Positions 56,811 to 64,000 of a stretch of 64,000 bases of DNA are shown one piece after another. This DNA is from Marinomonas ushuaiensis DSM 15871 (lineage in GTDB: Bacteria > Pseudomonadota > Gammaproteobacteria > Pseudomonadales > Marinomonadaceae). The stretch spans positions 124,001-188,000 of the forward strand of contig NZ_JAMB01000005.1 in assembly GCF_000521805.1 (NCBI RefSeq), written 5' to 3'. A model generated the notes under the pieces. It was given only the letters and a program-made list of their open reading frames with translations. It made no database searches and had not been told where the DNA came from. Positions within the stretch are counted from its first letter, which is position 1. Each line of letters begins with the position of its first letter. The translations under genes were made by a program, and so were the position numbers.

Positions 56811-56817
56811 GTTAGGT
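56811..56817 (+). other. integron-type core site (GTTAGGT) at the left edge of cassette 1
   Basis: GTTAGGT fits the GTTRRRY core that marks the recombination boundary of a cassette, 13 bases before the first cassette gene. No complementary attC half was found upstream, so it may be an attI relic or the worn end of a lost attC. Confidence 0.5.
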
Positions 56818-56830
56818 ATTCAAGGAAAGT

Positions 56831-57322
56831 ATGGGTAGTAAATCTAGTAAACCGTACGATGAACGTACGTTAGAAGAAAAAATTAAATCGAACTGGAACA
56901 AGACAATTGGCTTGATGAAACGTGGCGAGTTTTCTACTGTTGTCATTCGAGCTGCTACGACTGTTGAACTTGCGGCTAATCTACTGGTTAAGCATGAGTT
57001 TCAGCATAATCGCCAACTTCCAGAGCATTTTGTTGATAACCTTATGATGTGGGCGAACGGTTTAATGGGTAAAGTTGACCGCCTACTACTTCCTATCTAT
57101 AAGAATACTCCTGCCGAAGACTCCCTTAAAGAAGTTAAAAAACGCTCTAAAGACATAAACGACGAAAGAAACAATGTTGTCCATAGAGGCCAGTTTAAAG
57201 CTAAAAAAACTGCTGAGAAGGTTTTGAAAGAAGCTGAGTTTATAGTCAACAAATTCGCCGTACTTTCTGGGAGCACTCTTTCCATATCCGCAGAGATTAG
57301 TGACGAGGAAGAGGATACTTAA
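56831..57322 (+). CDS. integron cassette 1: HEPN-motif protein, unknown function
   Basis: 163 residues, mostly helical, with an acidic C-terminal tail (SAEISDEEEDT). Helices around IRAATTVELAANLLVKHEF and DINDERNNVVHRGQFKAKKT match the layout of HEPN/DUF4145-like proteins, including the RNxxxH motif R113-H118, which forms the RNase site in active HEPN toxins. AAGGA precedes the ATG. Its stop codon lies inside the attC core, as is usual for cassettes. The identity as an RNase or toxin is not proven; many HEPN proteins are non-enzymatic. Confidence 0.78.
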   Translation: MGSKSSKPYDERTLEEKIKSNWNKTIGLMKRGEFSTVVIRAATTVELAANLLVKHEFQHNRQLPEHFVDNLMMWANGLMGKVDRLLLPIYKNTPAEDSLKEVKKRSKDINDERNNVVHRGQFKAKKTAEKVLKEAEFIVNKFAVLSGSTLSISAEISDEEEDT

Positions 57323-57417
57323 CAAGGCCTTAAAGTCGGATTCGTAACAGTTGGCTCGGTTCCGCTTCGCTTCACATGTTAGCCAACTATTACTCACCGC
57401 TTAAGGCGGCGTTAGGC
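57317..57417 (+). other. attC recombination site of cassette 1
   Basis: Begins with ACTTAAC (RYYYAAC, 57317-57323) and ends with GTTAGGC (GTTRRRY, 57411-57417), 101 bases. The ends pair as imperfect inverted repeats: TAACAAGGCCTTAA near the left, TTAAGGCGGCGTTA at the right; the inner part (GTTGGCTCGG ... GTTAGCCAAC) also pairs. This is the two-stem layout of attC folded as single strand for IntI. Confidence 0.88.
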
Positions 57418-57430
57418 ATCAGGTGCAATA

Positions 57431-57895
57431 ATGGAAAAACCCGAGGAATTCGTAAAAATTGATCTTGATGATTCATTGAAGAAACGTATTGAGCTTCACT
57501 TGGAGTTAATGGATAAGCACGCCCTAAATATAATTAGATCCGCTGCAAAAATTGAAGTCATTCTTAATGAAGCTGTCAAAGCAAAGTTTGTAAACGAGAT
57601 CGGAGTTCAAAAAGTAGTTGGCGATAGTCTGGCTAGATTAATACAATTGGCATTTGCACTTGGAGTAATAAAGCAAAAGACCTATGAGTCTTTGCTAAAT
57701 TTTAAGAGCGTTCGAAATCGCATGGCTCACGGGGAAGAAACGGATCTACAGGTTAAGGACTTGCTCTCAATGCTTCTCTTTCTTGGTTCGGACGCAGAGC
57801 GTGTGGTTCAAGAAAAAGGCTCTTATCTGGCAGAATGGCATCAAATATCATTGGAAATATTGGTGGAACATGTTGAGGCCGAAGTAAATGCCTAA
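57431..57895 (+). CDS. integron cassette 2: MltR-like HEPN-motif protein, unknown function
   Basis: 154 residues, helical. GDSLARLIQLAFALGVIKQK and YESLLNFKSVRNRMAHGEET match the layout of the MltR (mannitol repressor) family and related HEPN proteins, with an RNxxxH motif at R95-H100. Its stop codon lies in the attC core. Unrelated in sequence to cassette 1 apart from this motif and helical layout. No mannitol genes are near, so a mannitol role is unlikely. Confidence 0.78.
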   Translation: MEKPEEFVKIDLDDSLKKRIELHLELMDKHALNIIRSAAKIEVILNEAVKAKFVNEIGVQKVVGDSLARLIQLAFALGVIKQKTYESLLNFKSVRNRMAHGEETDLQVKDLLSMLLFLGSDAERVVQEKGSYLAEWHQISLEILVEHVEAEVNA

Positions 57896-58006
57896 CAAAT
57901 TGCTCCATTTGACGCAGCAGTCTACGTTCCTTTTTGTGCGTTCGCTGCGCTCATTATTGCACAAAAATCCACTACAACCGCTGCGCAAATGAGCAAGGCG
58001 TTATGC
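57890..58006 (+). other. attC recombination site of cassette 2
   Basis: Begins GCCTAAC (57890-57896) and ends GTTATGC (58000-58006), 117 bases. The outer arms TTGCTCCATTTGACGCAGC and GCTGCGCAAATGAGCAA pair over about 17 bases with one extra C and one extra A on the left arm, the extrahelical bases that orient IntI on attC. The inner part TTTTTGTGC / GCACAAAAA also pairs. Confidence 0.9.
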
Positions 58007-58022
58007 TTACAAGAATAGTCTC

Positions 58023-58434
58023 GTGAAGCTCGAATAAAAAATACCACCATTAATCCTTGTTGTTATCTTTGCTACATGCATGTTTTTTACTGCTAAGGCT
58101 TGTATTGATTTCATCTTATTCTATTCATTCAACTTGGTTGCATTATTAATCTTTTTATTCATAGGGTTGCTGTTTATTTTATCCGGAGTGGTAGCATTTA
58201 AAAAACATAAAACAACTGTGAACCCTGTTAATACTGATAATATATTAACTCTTGTTAACTCTGGAATATATAAATACACAAGAAACCCTATGTATGTTGG
58301 CATGTTATCAGTCTTAATTGGTTACGTTATTTAGCTAACCCTTTAAACGTTATTTTTATCGCTTTATTTTTTTTCTCATGACTTTGGTGATCAAACCAAG
58401 ACTAGAGCGTTTTCTTAGCCCTATAAAAATCTAA
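58023..58434 (+). pseudogene. integron cassette 3: broken isoprenylcysteine/phospholipid methyltransferase-like gene
   Basis: From GTG 58023 the frame reads MKLE, then a TAA (58035-58037) where relatives have a Leu codon, then KIPPLILVVIFATCMFFTAK and three membrane helices, with KTTVNPVNTDN and SGIYKYTRNPMYVGML, the SAM-binding motif region of the ICMT/PEMT family. A frameshift near 58330 (LANPLNVIFIALFFF in the next frame) and another near 58375 (MTLVIKPRLERFLSPIKI) follow. So the gene is inactive. It begins right after attC2, but no attC closes it. Confidence 0.7.
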
Positions 58435-58493
58435 TATTACGCAAACGGTTTTAGGTCAATCAATAGAAGAAGGTTATGGGGAGTCAAGTGCGT

Positions 58494-58528
58494 ATAACTC
58501 AGGTGGCAGACATTGACACCTGAGTTAT
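58494..58528. repeat. inverted repeat at the end of the cassette array
   Basis: Perfect 12-base arms ATAACTCAGGTG / CACCTGAGTTAT around an 11-base loop. No T-run in either direction and no attC core, so its role is unknown. Confidence 0.45.
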
Positions 58529-58659
58529 GGTATTAAAAATACAGCTTAAAAACGACCATCGTTATGACAGAGACAAGTTATATGCGTGCATATACTGGAA
58601 ATGTTAAGCCGTAGTGTTAATACTTTGTTTTTGCTCGAGTCTTTTATTTGATGCATTTT

Positions 58660-59553
58660 TTACTGTTTAAACCATTCTGCTAATCTACGGGATACCATTC
58701 TGGCGGCAGAGGAGGCGGGTTCTGATTCACGAATTAATGCCGACCAGTCAAGACTGAGGGTTTCTTTTCCTAAACTTACGGCCGATACGGTTTTATTTTT
58801 AATCGCTGATTGAACTGCCCACCGAGATAATATACTGACACCAAAATTTGATGAGATTAGCTCGATTACCGCATCCGTGACTTCCACAACGGTAACTAAG
58901 TGAGGCACAACTCCAGATGGGCGGATAAAACGTTCATATTCGAACCCAGGTTGAGCTGACTTACTGTAAGTTAAATAGTCTTCACTTTCTAAGTCTGTGG
59001 CTTTTATAAAAGGTTTATTCGCCAACTTATGCTTTGGGTGTGTGACCAAGACAAGTTCGTCTTGAAACACCGGGATAGAGTCGATGCTGGGTGTGGCCAG
59101 ATGCCCCGGAGCTAAGATGACATCTACGTCGCCGTGTTGAAGGTTTTTAAGCGGGTTCTGTGTGGCAGATGCAACCAACTCCAGTTGAATATGAGGTTCT
59201 TTTTTTGACATGACTTTTAAAAATGAAGGCAACCAGTGATAGCAACTGTAGGCGGCGATACCAATACGAACGACCGTGGTTTTGTTGGTTGCCATTTGCT
59301 GAAAATCAAACTCAGCACGCTGTAGCGCAGGAATAATCTGATTAGCCGTTTGTGTCATCGAACGCCCTGACGGTGTTTGTCTAAGTCGACGGCCTTCACG
59401 TTCAAACAATAATCCTCCCAATCGTCTCTCCGCTTCGGCGAGTCTATGACTTAATGCTGATTGGGTTATGCCTAGCACATCTGCTGCCTGCCTTAGGGTG
59501 CCTGTTCTGTCTATCGCATTGAGCATTTCCCAATGCTTGATGTCTAGTCTCAT
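58660..59553 (-). CDS. LysR family transcriptional regulator
   Basis: 297 residues. HTH: LRQAADVLGITQSALSHRLAEA, with the sequence ...IKHWEMLNAIDRTGTLR before it, as in the MetR/LysR group. Divergent from an EamA transporter gene across a gap of about 140 bases, so probably controls it. Effector unknown. Confidence 0.92.
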   Translation of the reverse strand: MRLDIKHWEMLNAIDRTGTLRQAADVLGITQSALSHRLAEAERRLGGLLFEREGRRLRQTPSGRSMTQTANQIIPALQRAEFDFQQMATNKTTVVRIGIAAYSCYHWLPSFLKVMSKKEPHIQLELVASATQNPLKNLQHGDVDVILAPGHLATPSIDSIPVFQDELVLVTHPKHKLANKPFIKATDLESEDYLTYSKSAQPGFEYERFIRPSGVVPHLVTVVEVTDAVIELISSNFGVSILSRWAVQSAIKNKTVSAVSLGKETLSLDWSALIRESEPASSAARMVSRRLAEWFKQ

Positions 59554-59697
59554 AAACTCACCTTGCTTCTTGGTATTTAGATTTCATTAATGATGTCTTA
59601 TATATGCACAGTATTAATCAATAGGGTTTATTATTCATTATTTTTTTAATCAGTGGTGCGTTATCGTTTTGTCTCAATAGAATGGAATGAAATCGAG

Positions 59698-60591
59698 ATG
59701 AAACAAGAATCTACAATGGACGGGCAGTATTTGGTTTTAATGGCCGCTTGCTTTTATGGTCTAAATCCTTACTTTGCCCAGCAGTTATTTAAGGATGGCT
59801 TAGGTGCTGAAATGGTTAGCTTGTACCGATTCATTTTACCTGCGATGTTTTTCGTTTTCTGCTTACGTGTACCGCGAGAAAATCGAGCGGAAGCGTCTAG
59901 AAGTTTAGTATTAGGCTTAGTAAGCGGCGTGTCTATTTTTGGGTATTTTCATGCGTTGGATACGATTCCTGCGGCGACTGCAATTCTTATTTATTACAGT
60001 TATCCCTTTTTCAGTGTCTTGATTGGTTGGCTGATTTTCAAACGAGCCCCTTCTCAAAATACTTTGGTATCCGCAGCGCTAGTGCTTATTGCGGTGTCTT
60101 TAACGATACGACCTGAGTCATTACCAGAAGGTTCTTTGTTGGCTGTTGCGGCTTGTTTTTTAGCGCCTTTGGCGGTGGCAACTCAAGTGCAGTATTTGTC
60201 TAAACCGAAACGAAAAATACCAACACGTAGCCGAATGGCGTGGATTACCATTGGGCATGTTGTGGTGCTGTTACCAATCGCTATGTGGATTGGCCCTGTT
60301 CAAATATTGCCAGCGTCTTCGATGGGTTTCCTTTCTGTATTGGGAATTGCCTTGTTAGCGGCTGTGATTCCTCAGTTGTTGTTTATGTTGGGAGCACCTA
60401 AATCCTGTGCAGATAGAAATGCTTTAACAGGGTCATTAGAGTTGGTAGTGGCGTTAATAACAGGTGCGGTTTTATTAGGTGATCATTTAGACAGATTAGA
60501 AATGACGGCGATGGTGTTAATTGTATTGGCCTTGTTTATCAAGCAAGTGAAAGATAAACCTGTTATCGAGAGCGCTTTGCAAAGCAGGTAG
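59698..60591 (+). CDS. EamA/DMT family transporter
   Basis: About 297 residues from ATG 59698 (the frame is open to GTG 59653 with an unlikely N-terminus). Ten predicted helices in two repeated halves; the first EamA half has FHALDTIPAATAILIYYSYP and FFSVLIGWLIFKR, the second ends NALTGSLELVVALITGAVLL. Likely exporter or importer of a metabolite. Followed by a strong terminator. Confidence 0.85.
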   Translation: MKQESTMDGQYLVLMAACFYGLNPYFAQQLFKDGLGAEMVSLYRFILPAMFFVFCLRVPRENRAEASRSLVLGLVSGVSIFGYFHALDTIPAATAILIYYSYPFFSVLIGWLIFKRAPSQNTLVSAALVLIAVSLTIRPESLPEGSLLAVAACFLAPLAVATQVQYLSKPKRKIPTRSRMAWITIGHVVVLLPIAMWIGPVQILPASSMGFLSVLGIALLAAVIPQLLFMLGAPKSCADRNALTGSLELVVALITGAVLLGDHLDRLEMTAMVLIVLALFIKQVKDKPVIESALQSR

Positions 60592-60614
60592 CTTTGCAAA
60601 TTAGGTAAGCCTTT

Positions 60615-60658
60615 AAAAAATGTTGTCGTTTTCGATTTGTGAAAACGACAACATCTTT
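60615..60658. terminator. bidirectional terminator between the EamA gene and tctC
   Basis: ATGTTGTCGTTTTC / GAAAACGACAACAT, 14 base pairs with a 7-base loop. A-run on the left and T's on the right serve both converging genes. Confidence 0.88.
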
Positions 60659-60674
60659 TAGTCTTTATCGTATG

Positions 60675-61652
60675 TTACTTTTCTACGATCCCCGCTGATT
60701 TTATAAGCGGTGCCCATGTACTGATTGAGTCAGCAACAAATTGAGTATATTCCGCACTGGTCATTGCGCTGTGGGTAATGCCCAGTTCTATTAATCTCTC
60801 TTTAACTTCGTCGCTTGAGAAAATGGCTAGGACCGTATCGTTAATAGTTTCGGTTGTTTTAGCGTCCATTCCTGCTGGTGCGGAAAGGCCAACCCAGTTT
60901 TCAATGACAACATCATAACCTTGCTCACGGAATGTTGGAACGTTTGGTGTTTGAGGGTTACGTTCTGGAGAAGCTATGGCGATGGCAATAGCCTCTTTAT
61001 CCGCAATCATGTCTTTGTTCTGGACAACCATGTCGTAGAACATATCGAGAACACCTGCACGGAAATCTTGTATAGCAGGAGAGCTTCCTTTGTATGGAAC
61101 ATGAATAGACTGAATACCTAGTTTCGCATCAACTGCTTCACCAAGAATATGAGATATAGAACCAACACCACTTGATCCATAGGCTAACTCTTTCGATTTT
61201 GCGTATGCAATGTATTCTTCCACAGTGTTGATGCCTAACGTTGGTTGAACAAACAATCCTGGTGCTGAGGCACCAATATAAGCAACGTGAGTAAAGTCTT
61301 CTATTGGCTCATAAGGAATACTTTTGAACCGTGTTGGCGAAATAGTAAAAGGCGCATTATTTGCGAGTAGTAGTGTTGTGCCATCTGCCGATTGACGGCT
61401 AACATAATCGGCCGCTACTGTGCCTGCCGCACCAGGTCGATTATCGACAACTGCTTTTTGACCGTAGTCAGAATCTAGATGTTTTGCCAATAGACGAGCT
61501 ACAAGATCACTGGTTCCACCTGGTGGAAATGTCACAACGATTCGAACTGGTTCACTGCTCCATGACCCTGGCGCAGCGATAGATACAGGAGCGAATGTCA
61601 GTGCTAGTGCTGCTAATCCAGCTCCTAATAATACTTTCTGATTATTTATCAT
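60675..61652 (-). CDS. tctC: tripartite tricarboxylate transporter substrate-binding protein
   Basis: 325 residues with a signal peptide (KVLLGAGLAALALTFAPVSI). The mature protein has VRIVVTFPPGGTSDLVARLL and VDNRPGAAGTVAADYVSR, classical Bug/TctC features. It binds a carboxylated compound in the periplasm. Third gene, after tctB and tctA in the minus-strand order. Substrate unknown, since Bug proteins bind a wide range. Confidence 0.95.
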   Translation of the reverse strand: MINNQKVLLGAGLAALALTFAPVSIAAPGSWSSEPVRIVVTFPPGGTSDLVARLLAKHLDSDYGQKAVVDNRPGAAGTVAADYVSRQSADGTTLLLANNAPFTISPTRFKSIPYEPIEDFTHVAYIGASAPGLFVQPTLGINTVEEYIAYAKSKELAYGSSGVGSISHILGEAVDAKLGIQSIHVPYKGSSPAIQDFRAGVLDMFYDMVVQNKDMIADKEAIAIAIASPERNPQTPNVPTFREQGYDVVIENWVGLSAPAGMDAKTTETINDTVLAIFSSDEVKERLIELGITHSAMTSAEYTQFVADSISTWAPLIKSAGIVEK

Positions 61653-61666
61653 TTTTTGTTCCTCTG

Positions 61667-63184
61667 TTATTTCGTAAGTTGAGAAGATGACGTTTTAAAG
61701 CGACGATAGTTTGAAATTGATTTGTAGGCAGTGAAGGCAAGAATTCCCACTGTTATTGCGATTAAGGTCGCACTAATAGGACGTTCAAAAAAGACCATTG
61801 CATCCCCTCTAGAAAGAAGCATTGAACGACGAAGGTGTTCTTCCATTAGTGGTCCTAAGACGAAACCAATTAAGAGCGGCGCGGGCTCAAATTTGTATAA
61901 ACGCATCACATACCCAATGGCCCCTATAATTAAGGTTAACCAAATATCGAATACGTTATTGTTTAGGCTGTAAACCCCCATGCAAATAAGCACAATGATG
62001 GTCGGGTACATGTACTTGTAAGGAATTTGTAACAAGCGAACCCAAATGCCGATAAGAGGGATGTTTAGAATAAGCAGCATAATATTACCGATTAGAAAAC
62101 TGGCAATCAGTCCCCAAAACATATCTGGCGCTTCTGTTAATAACCTTGGCCCGGGGGTTATACCGTGAATCATTAACGCACCAATGACGAGAGCCATTGG
62201 AGGGCTGCCGGGGACACCGAGGGTTAATGTCGGAATAAACGCTGTCTGTGTCGCTGAATTATTGGCAGCTTCAGGTACCGCAACAGCGGGAAGAACTCCT
62301 GTTCCAAATTTTTTCTTTTGCGGAGAAATACGTTTTTCAACGGCATAGGCTATCGCTGCTGCAATGGTTTGCCCAGTTCCTGGTAAGGCGCCAAAGAAAG
62401 ATCCGATAGCACCGCCACGTAGAATAGGTGAAAAAAGCGATTTCCATTCAGATTTAGAAGGGTAGAAGTCGTTGTAATCAATGGATTGTGTTGCACTGCC
62501 TTTTTTGTTGTCACGTATTGATGCAATTAATTCACTGACACCGAATAGGCCCATGGCGACAATAACAATATGAATACCATCACGCAGCTCTGGAATGCCC
62601 ATCGTAAATCTTTGATCACCTGTCGTCAGGTCAATGCCTATACTGCCGAGCATCAAACCTAGAACCACCATAGTGATACCTTTTAACGCACCTCCGTTAC
62701 TTACTGCAGAAGCAGCGACTAAACCGAGTAGAATGACGGCAAAATAGTCAGGAGGGCCAAAAGACAACGCCAACTGAGCGAGTGAAGGCGCCAACACAGC
62801 CATTACCAGCATGCCGATCATTCCACCACCAAAAGAGGCAATGGCAGTAGAAAAGAGTGCTACACCAGCACGGCCTTTTTTAGCGAGAGGGTAGCCGTCA
62901 ATGCATGTGATTGACGCCGCAGGAGTGCCGGGTATGTTCATTAATATCGAAGCAATAGAACCACCGTATTCAGCACCATAATAGACACCTGCAATCATGA
63001 CTAAAGCGGAAGTCGGATCTAAATAAAAGGATAAAGGTAAGATCATGGCAATAGCGGCAAGTGACCCAATACCCGGCAGTACGCCAATAAAGGTGCCAAG
63101 AAAGACACCGATGAAGCAATACATCAAGTTTTCTGGCTGTAAAACAATGGATAGCCCTTGTGCGAAATTCGCTAAAATTTCCAT
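61667..63184 (-). CDS. tctA: tripartite tricarboxylate transporter large permease
   Basis: 505 residues, about 12 membrane helices. Family signatures: VFLGTFIGVLPGIGSLAAIA, YYGAEYGGSIASILMNIPGT and AIGSFFGALPGTGQTIAAAI. It is the sodium-linked translocating subunit. It follows tctB by 2 bases, and precedes tctC by 14. Confidence 0.96.
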   Translation of the reverse strand: MEILANFAQGLSIVLQPENLMYCFIGVFLGTFIGVLPGIGSLAAIAMILPLSFYLDPTSALVMIAGVYYGAEYGGSIASILMNIPGTPAASITCIDGYPLAKKGRAGVALFSTAIASFGGGMIGMLVMAVLAPSLAQLALSFGPPDYFAVILLGLVAASAVSNGGALKGITMVVLGLMLGSIGIDLTTGDQRFTMGIPELRDGIHIVIVAMGLFGVSELIASIRDNKKGSATQSIDYNDFYPSKSEWKSLFSPILRGGAIGSFFGALPGTGQTIAAAIAYAVEKRISPQKKKFGTGVLPAVAVPEAANNSATQTAFIPTLTLGVPGSPPMALVIGALMIHGITPGPRLLTEAPDMFWGLIASFLIGNIMLLILNIPLIGIWVRLLQIPYKYMYPTIIVLICMGVYSLNNNVFDIWLTLIIGAIGYVMRLYKFEPAPLLIGFVLGPLMEEHLRRSMLLSRGDAMVFFERPISATLIAITVGILAFTAYKSISNYRRFKTSSSQLTK

Positions 63185-63186
63185 CG

Positions 63187-63681
63187 TTAAAGCCCCACGA
63201 AAGGTTTAAAAGGTAAGTTAAGCAACTCAATGAATAGAATCCAACAAACGGCACCGACACAGCTTCCAAGAATAATTTTACCAACTAGAGATAAGCTTCG
63301 GTCTGGTAAGCTCGCGACAAATACTGTTAGAAATGCCGCTGGAACTAACCCTAATTTCTCGGCTGTTAATGCAAAAACAGCTAATGCGGAACAGATGGCA
63401 CAAAAACCAATCCAATCTGGTGTACTTGCTAAACCATCACCACGTAATTCATAGAAACAAATAGCAAGTGATAGCGCCCCTAGAATCATACCCGTGATAA
63501 AAGGGAATGCCCCTGTTCCTAACCTAAATGGTGAACCAAGTCCTAAACCTATACCGCCGACTATAAAAATAATGCTGACAATAAAAAGGATAATTCCCCC
63601 AGTCGCGCCAAACCATACAGAGGGATCAGAAACTGTATTACTGCATTCAACTGCGTCTATTTTTTCGTTTTGAAGACTCAT
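63187..63681 (-). CDS. tctB: tripartite tricarboxylate transporter small permease
   Basis: 164 residues with four membrane helices (IILFIVSIIFIVGGIGLGLG; FITGMILGALSLAICFYE). TctB family by size, helix number and place directly upstream of tctA. It stabilises or docks the transporter. 13 bases after uraD, so likely the same transcript. Confidence 0.88.
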   Translation of the reverse strand: MSLQNEKIDAVECSNTVSDPSVWFGATGGIILFIVSIIFIVGGIGLGLGSPFRLGTGAFPFITGMILGALSLAICFYELRGDGLASTPDWIGFCAICSALAVFALTAEKLGLVPAAFLTVFVASLPDRSLSLVGKIILGSCVGAVCWILFIELLNLPFKPFVGL

Positions 63682-63694
63682 TATGATTGTTTAC

Positions 63695-64000
63695 CTATCT
63701 ATTCTTGGGGCTTGTTGTGTCATCAATGCTTAAAAATATCTTAATACGTGCGGCACTAACGGCATGTATCTGTTCAATAGCGTTCTTCATTTCCGAAGCT
63801 CGATTACCAGCAAGGCGCGTTTCAAAGTTTTTTATCACACTTTCCATGTTTGTATGGCGCGCAAGAGCGACAATAAAGGGGAAACCAAACTTCTCTTGAT
63901 ATTGGGCGTTCAAAGTGACGAGGTGTGTGCGATGTTCGTTATGCTGTGATGTCAAATCAAAACGGCCTTGTTCTTGTTGTGATGCGCTGGTCATGGAAAG
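63695..64000 (-). CDS. uraD: OHCU decarboxylase UraD (partial, N-terminus outside window)
   Basis: About 102 C-terminal residues; the frame is open to the right edge, so the Met at 63994 is probably internal. HLVTLNAQYQEKFGFPFIVA and the Arg-rich helix ending IEQIHAVSAARIKIFL are characteristic of 2-oxo-4-hydroxy-4-carboxy-5-ureidoimidazoline decarboxylase. That enzyme makes S-allantoin in urate degradation. It is followed directly by the tctBAC genes, hinting that the transporter imports a purine-pathway compound. Confidence 0.8.
   Translation of the reverse strand, partial: LSMTSASQQEQGRFDLTSQHNEHRTHLVTLNAQYQEKFGFPFIVALARHTNMESVIKNFETRLAGNRASEMKNAIEQIHAVSAARIKIFLSIDDTTSPKNR

Noticed and set aside
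57431-57895. Cassette 2 as a mannitol-operon repressor
   Set aside because: Only the fold and RNxxxH region are MltR-like; no mannitol genes and a cassette context make that role unlikely.
58494-58528. Inverted repeat considered as a closing attC of cassette 3
   Set aside because: It lacks RYYYAAC and GTTRRRY cores and is much too short.

Overview
The window looks like chromosome from a marine gammaproteobacterium of the Oceanospirillales, most like Marinomonas. This is inferred from the core gene order dsbD-accB-accC-prmA-DUF3426-dusB-fis-purH-purD, the class Ia nrdAB-yfaE operon with NrdR boxes, gammaproteobacterial-type acs, coq7, pdxH and yegD, and the many TRAP and tripartite tricarboxylate transporters. 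No tRNA, rRNA, CRISPR array or complete insertion sequence was seen.

Layout. 0-9 kb: a TAXI-type TRAP transporter (permease cut by the left edge), a HAD phosphatase, a methyltransferase, acs with a LuxR-type response regulator, yidD, pheA, a YbfF-type esterase and a CDP-alcohol phosphatidyltransferase. 9-13 kb: nrdA-nrdB-yfaE. 13-19 kb: membrane acyltransferase, AlkB-like dioxygenase, hinT-coq7-pdxH and a large 7TMR-DISM protein whose kinase and receiver parts look degenerate. 19-30 kb: the conserved purD to dsbD block on the minus strand. 30-40 kb: lipoprotein/DUF2333 pair, rnk, a DctPQM TRAP operon with aspartate dehydrogenase and a divergent LysR regulator, NnrU, yjdM. 39.5-40.4 kb and 42.1-42.8 kb hold decaying genes. 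43-50 kb: OFA-family MFS carrier, a cobalamin riboswitch driving a CbiM-like permease, a LysR/MFS pair, and two paralogous peroxiredoxin-like genes around a TetR regulator with a long perfect palindromic operator. 51-54 kb: a three-gene ABC exporter.

The most interesting stretch is 54.3-58.5 kb. It opens with an overlapping pair encoding a HAM1/RdgB-family nucleotide-binding protein, whose expected catalytic aspartate is a histidine, and a SIR2-family NADase-like protein. This resembles the sensor/effector half of the recently described Kongming anti-phage system, but no deaminase gene is nearby. A DinB-family gene follows in line. Next comes a small integron-cassette array with no integrase in the window: two well-formed attC sites, two intact cassettes that each encode a protein with an RNxxxH (HEPN-type) motif, and a third, broken cassette. 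The stretch therefore looks like a small defence-type accessory island.

The right end (58.6-64 kb) has a LysR/EamA pair, a complete TctC-TctA-TctB uptake operon, and the 3-prime part of a uraD-like ureide decarboxylase gene, suggesting that the transporter may serve purine or ureide catabolism.
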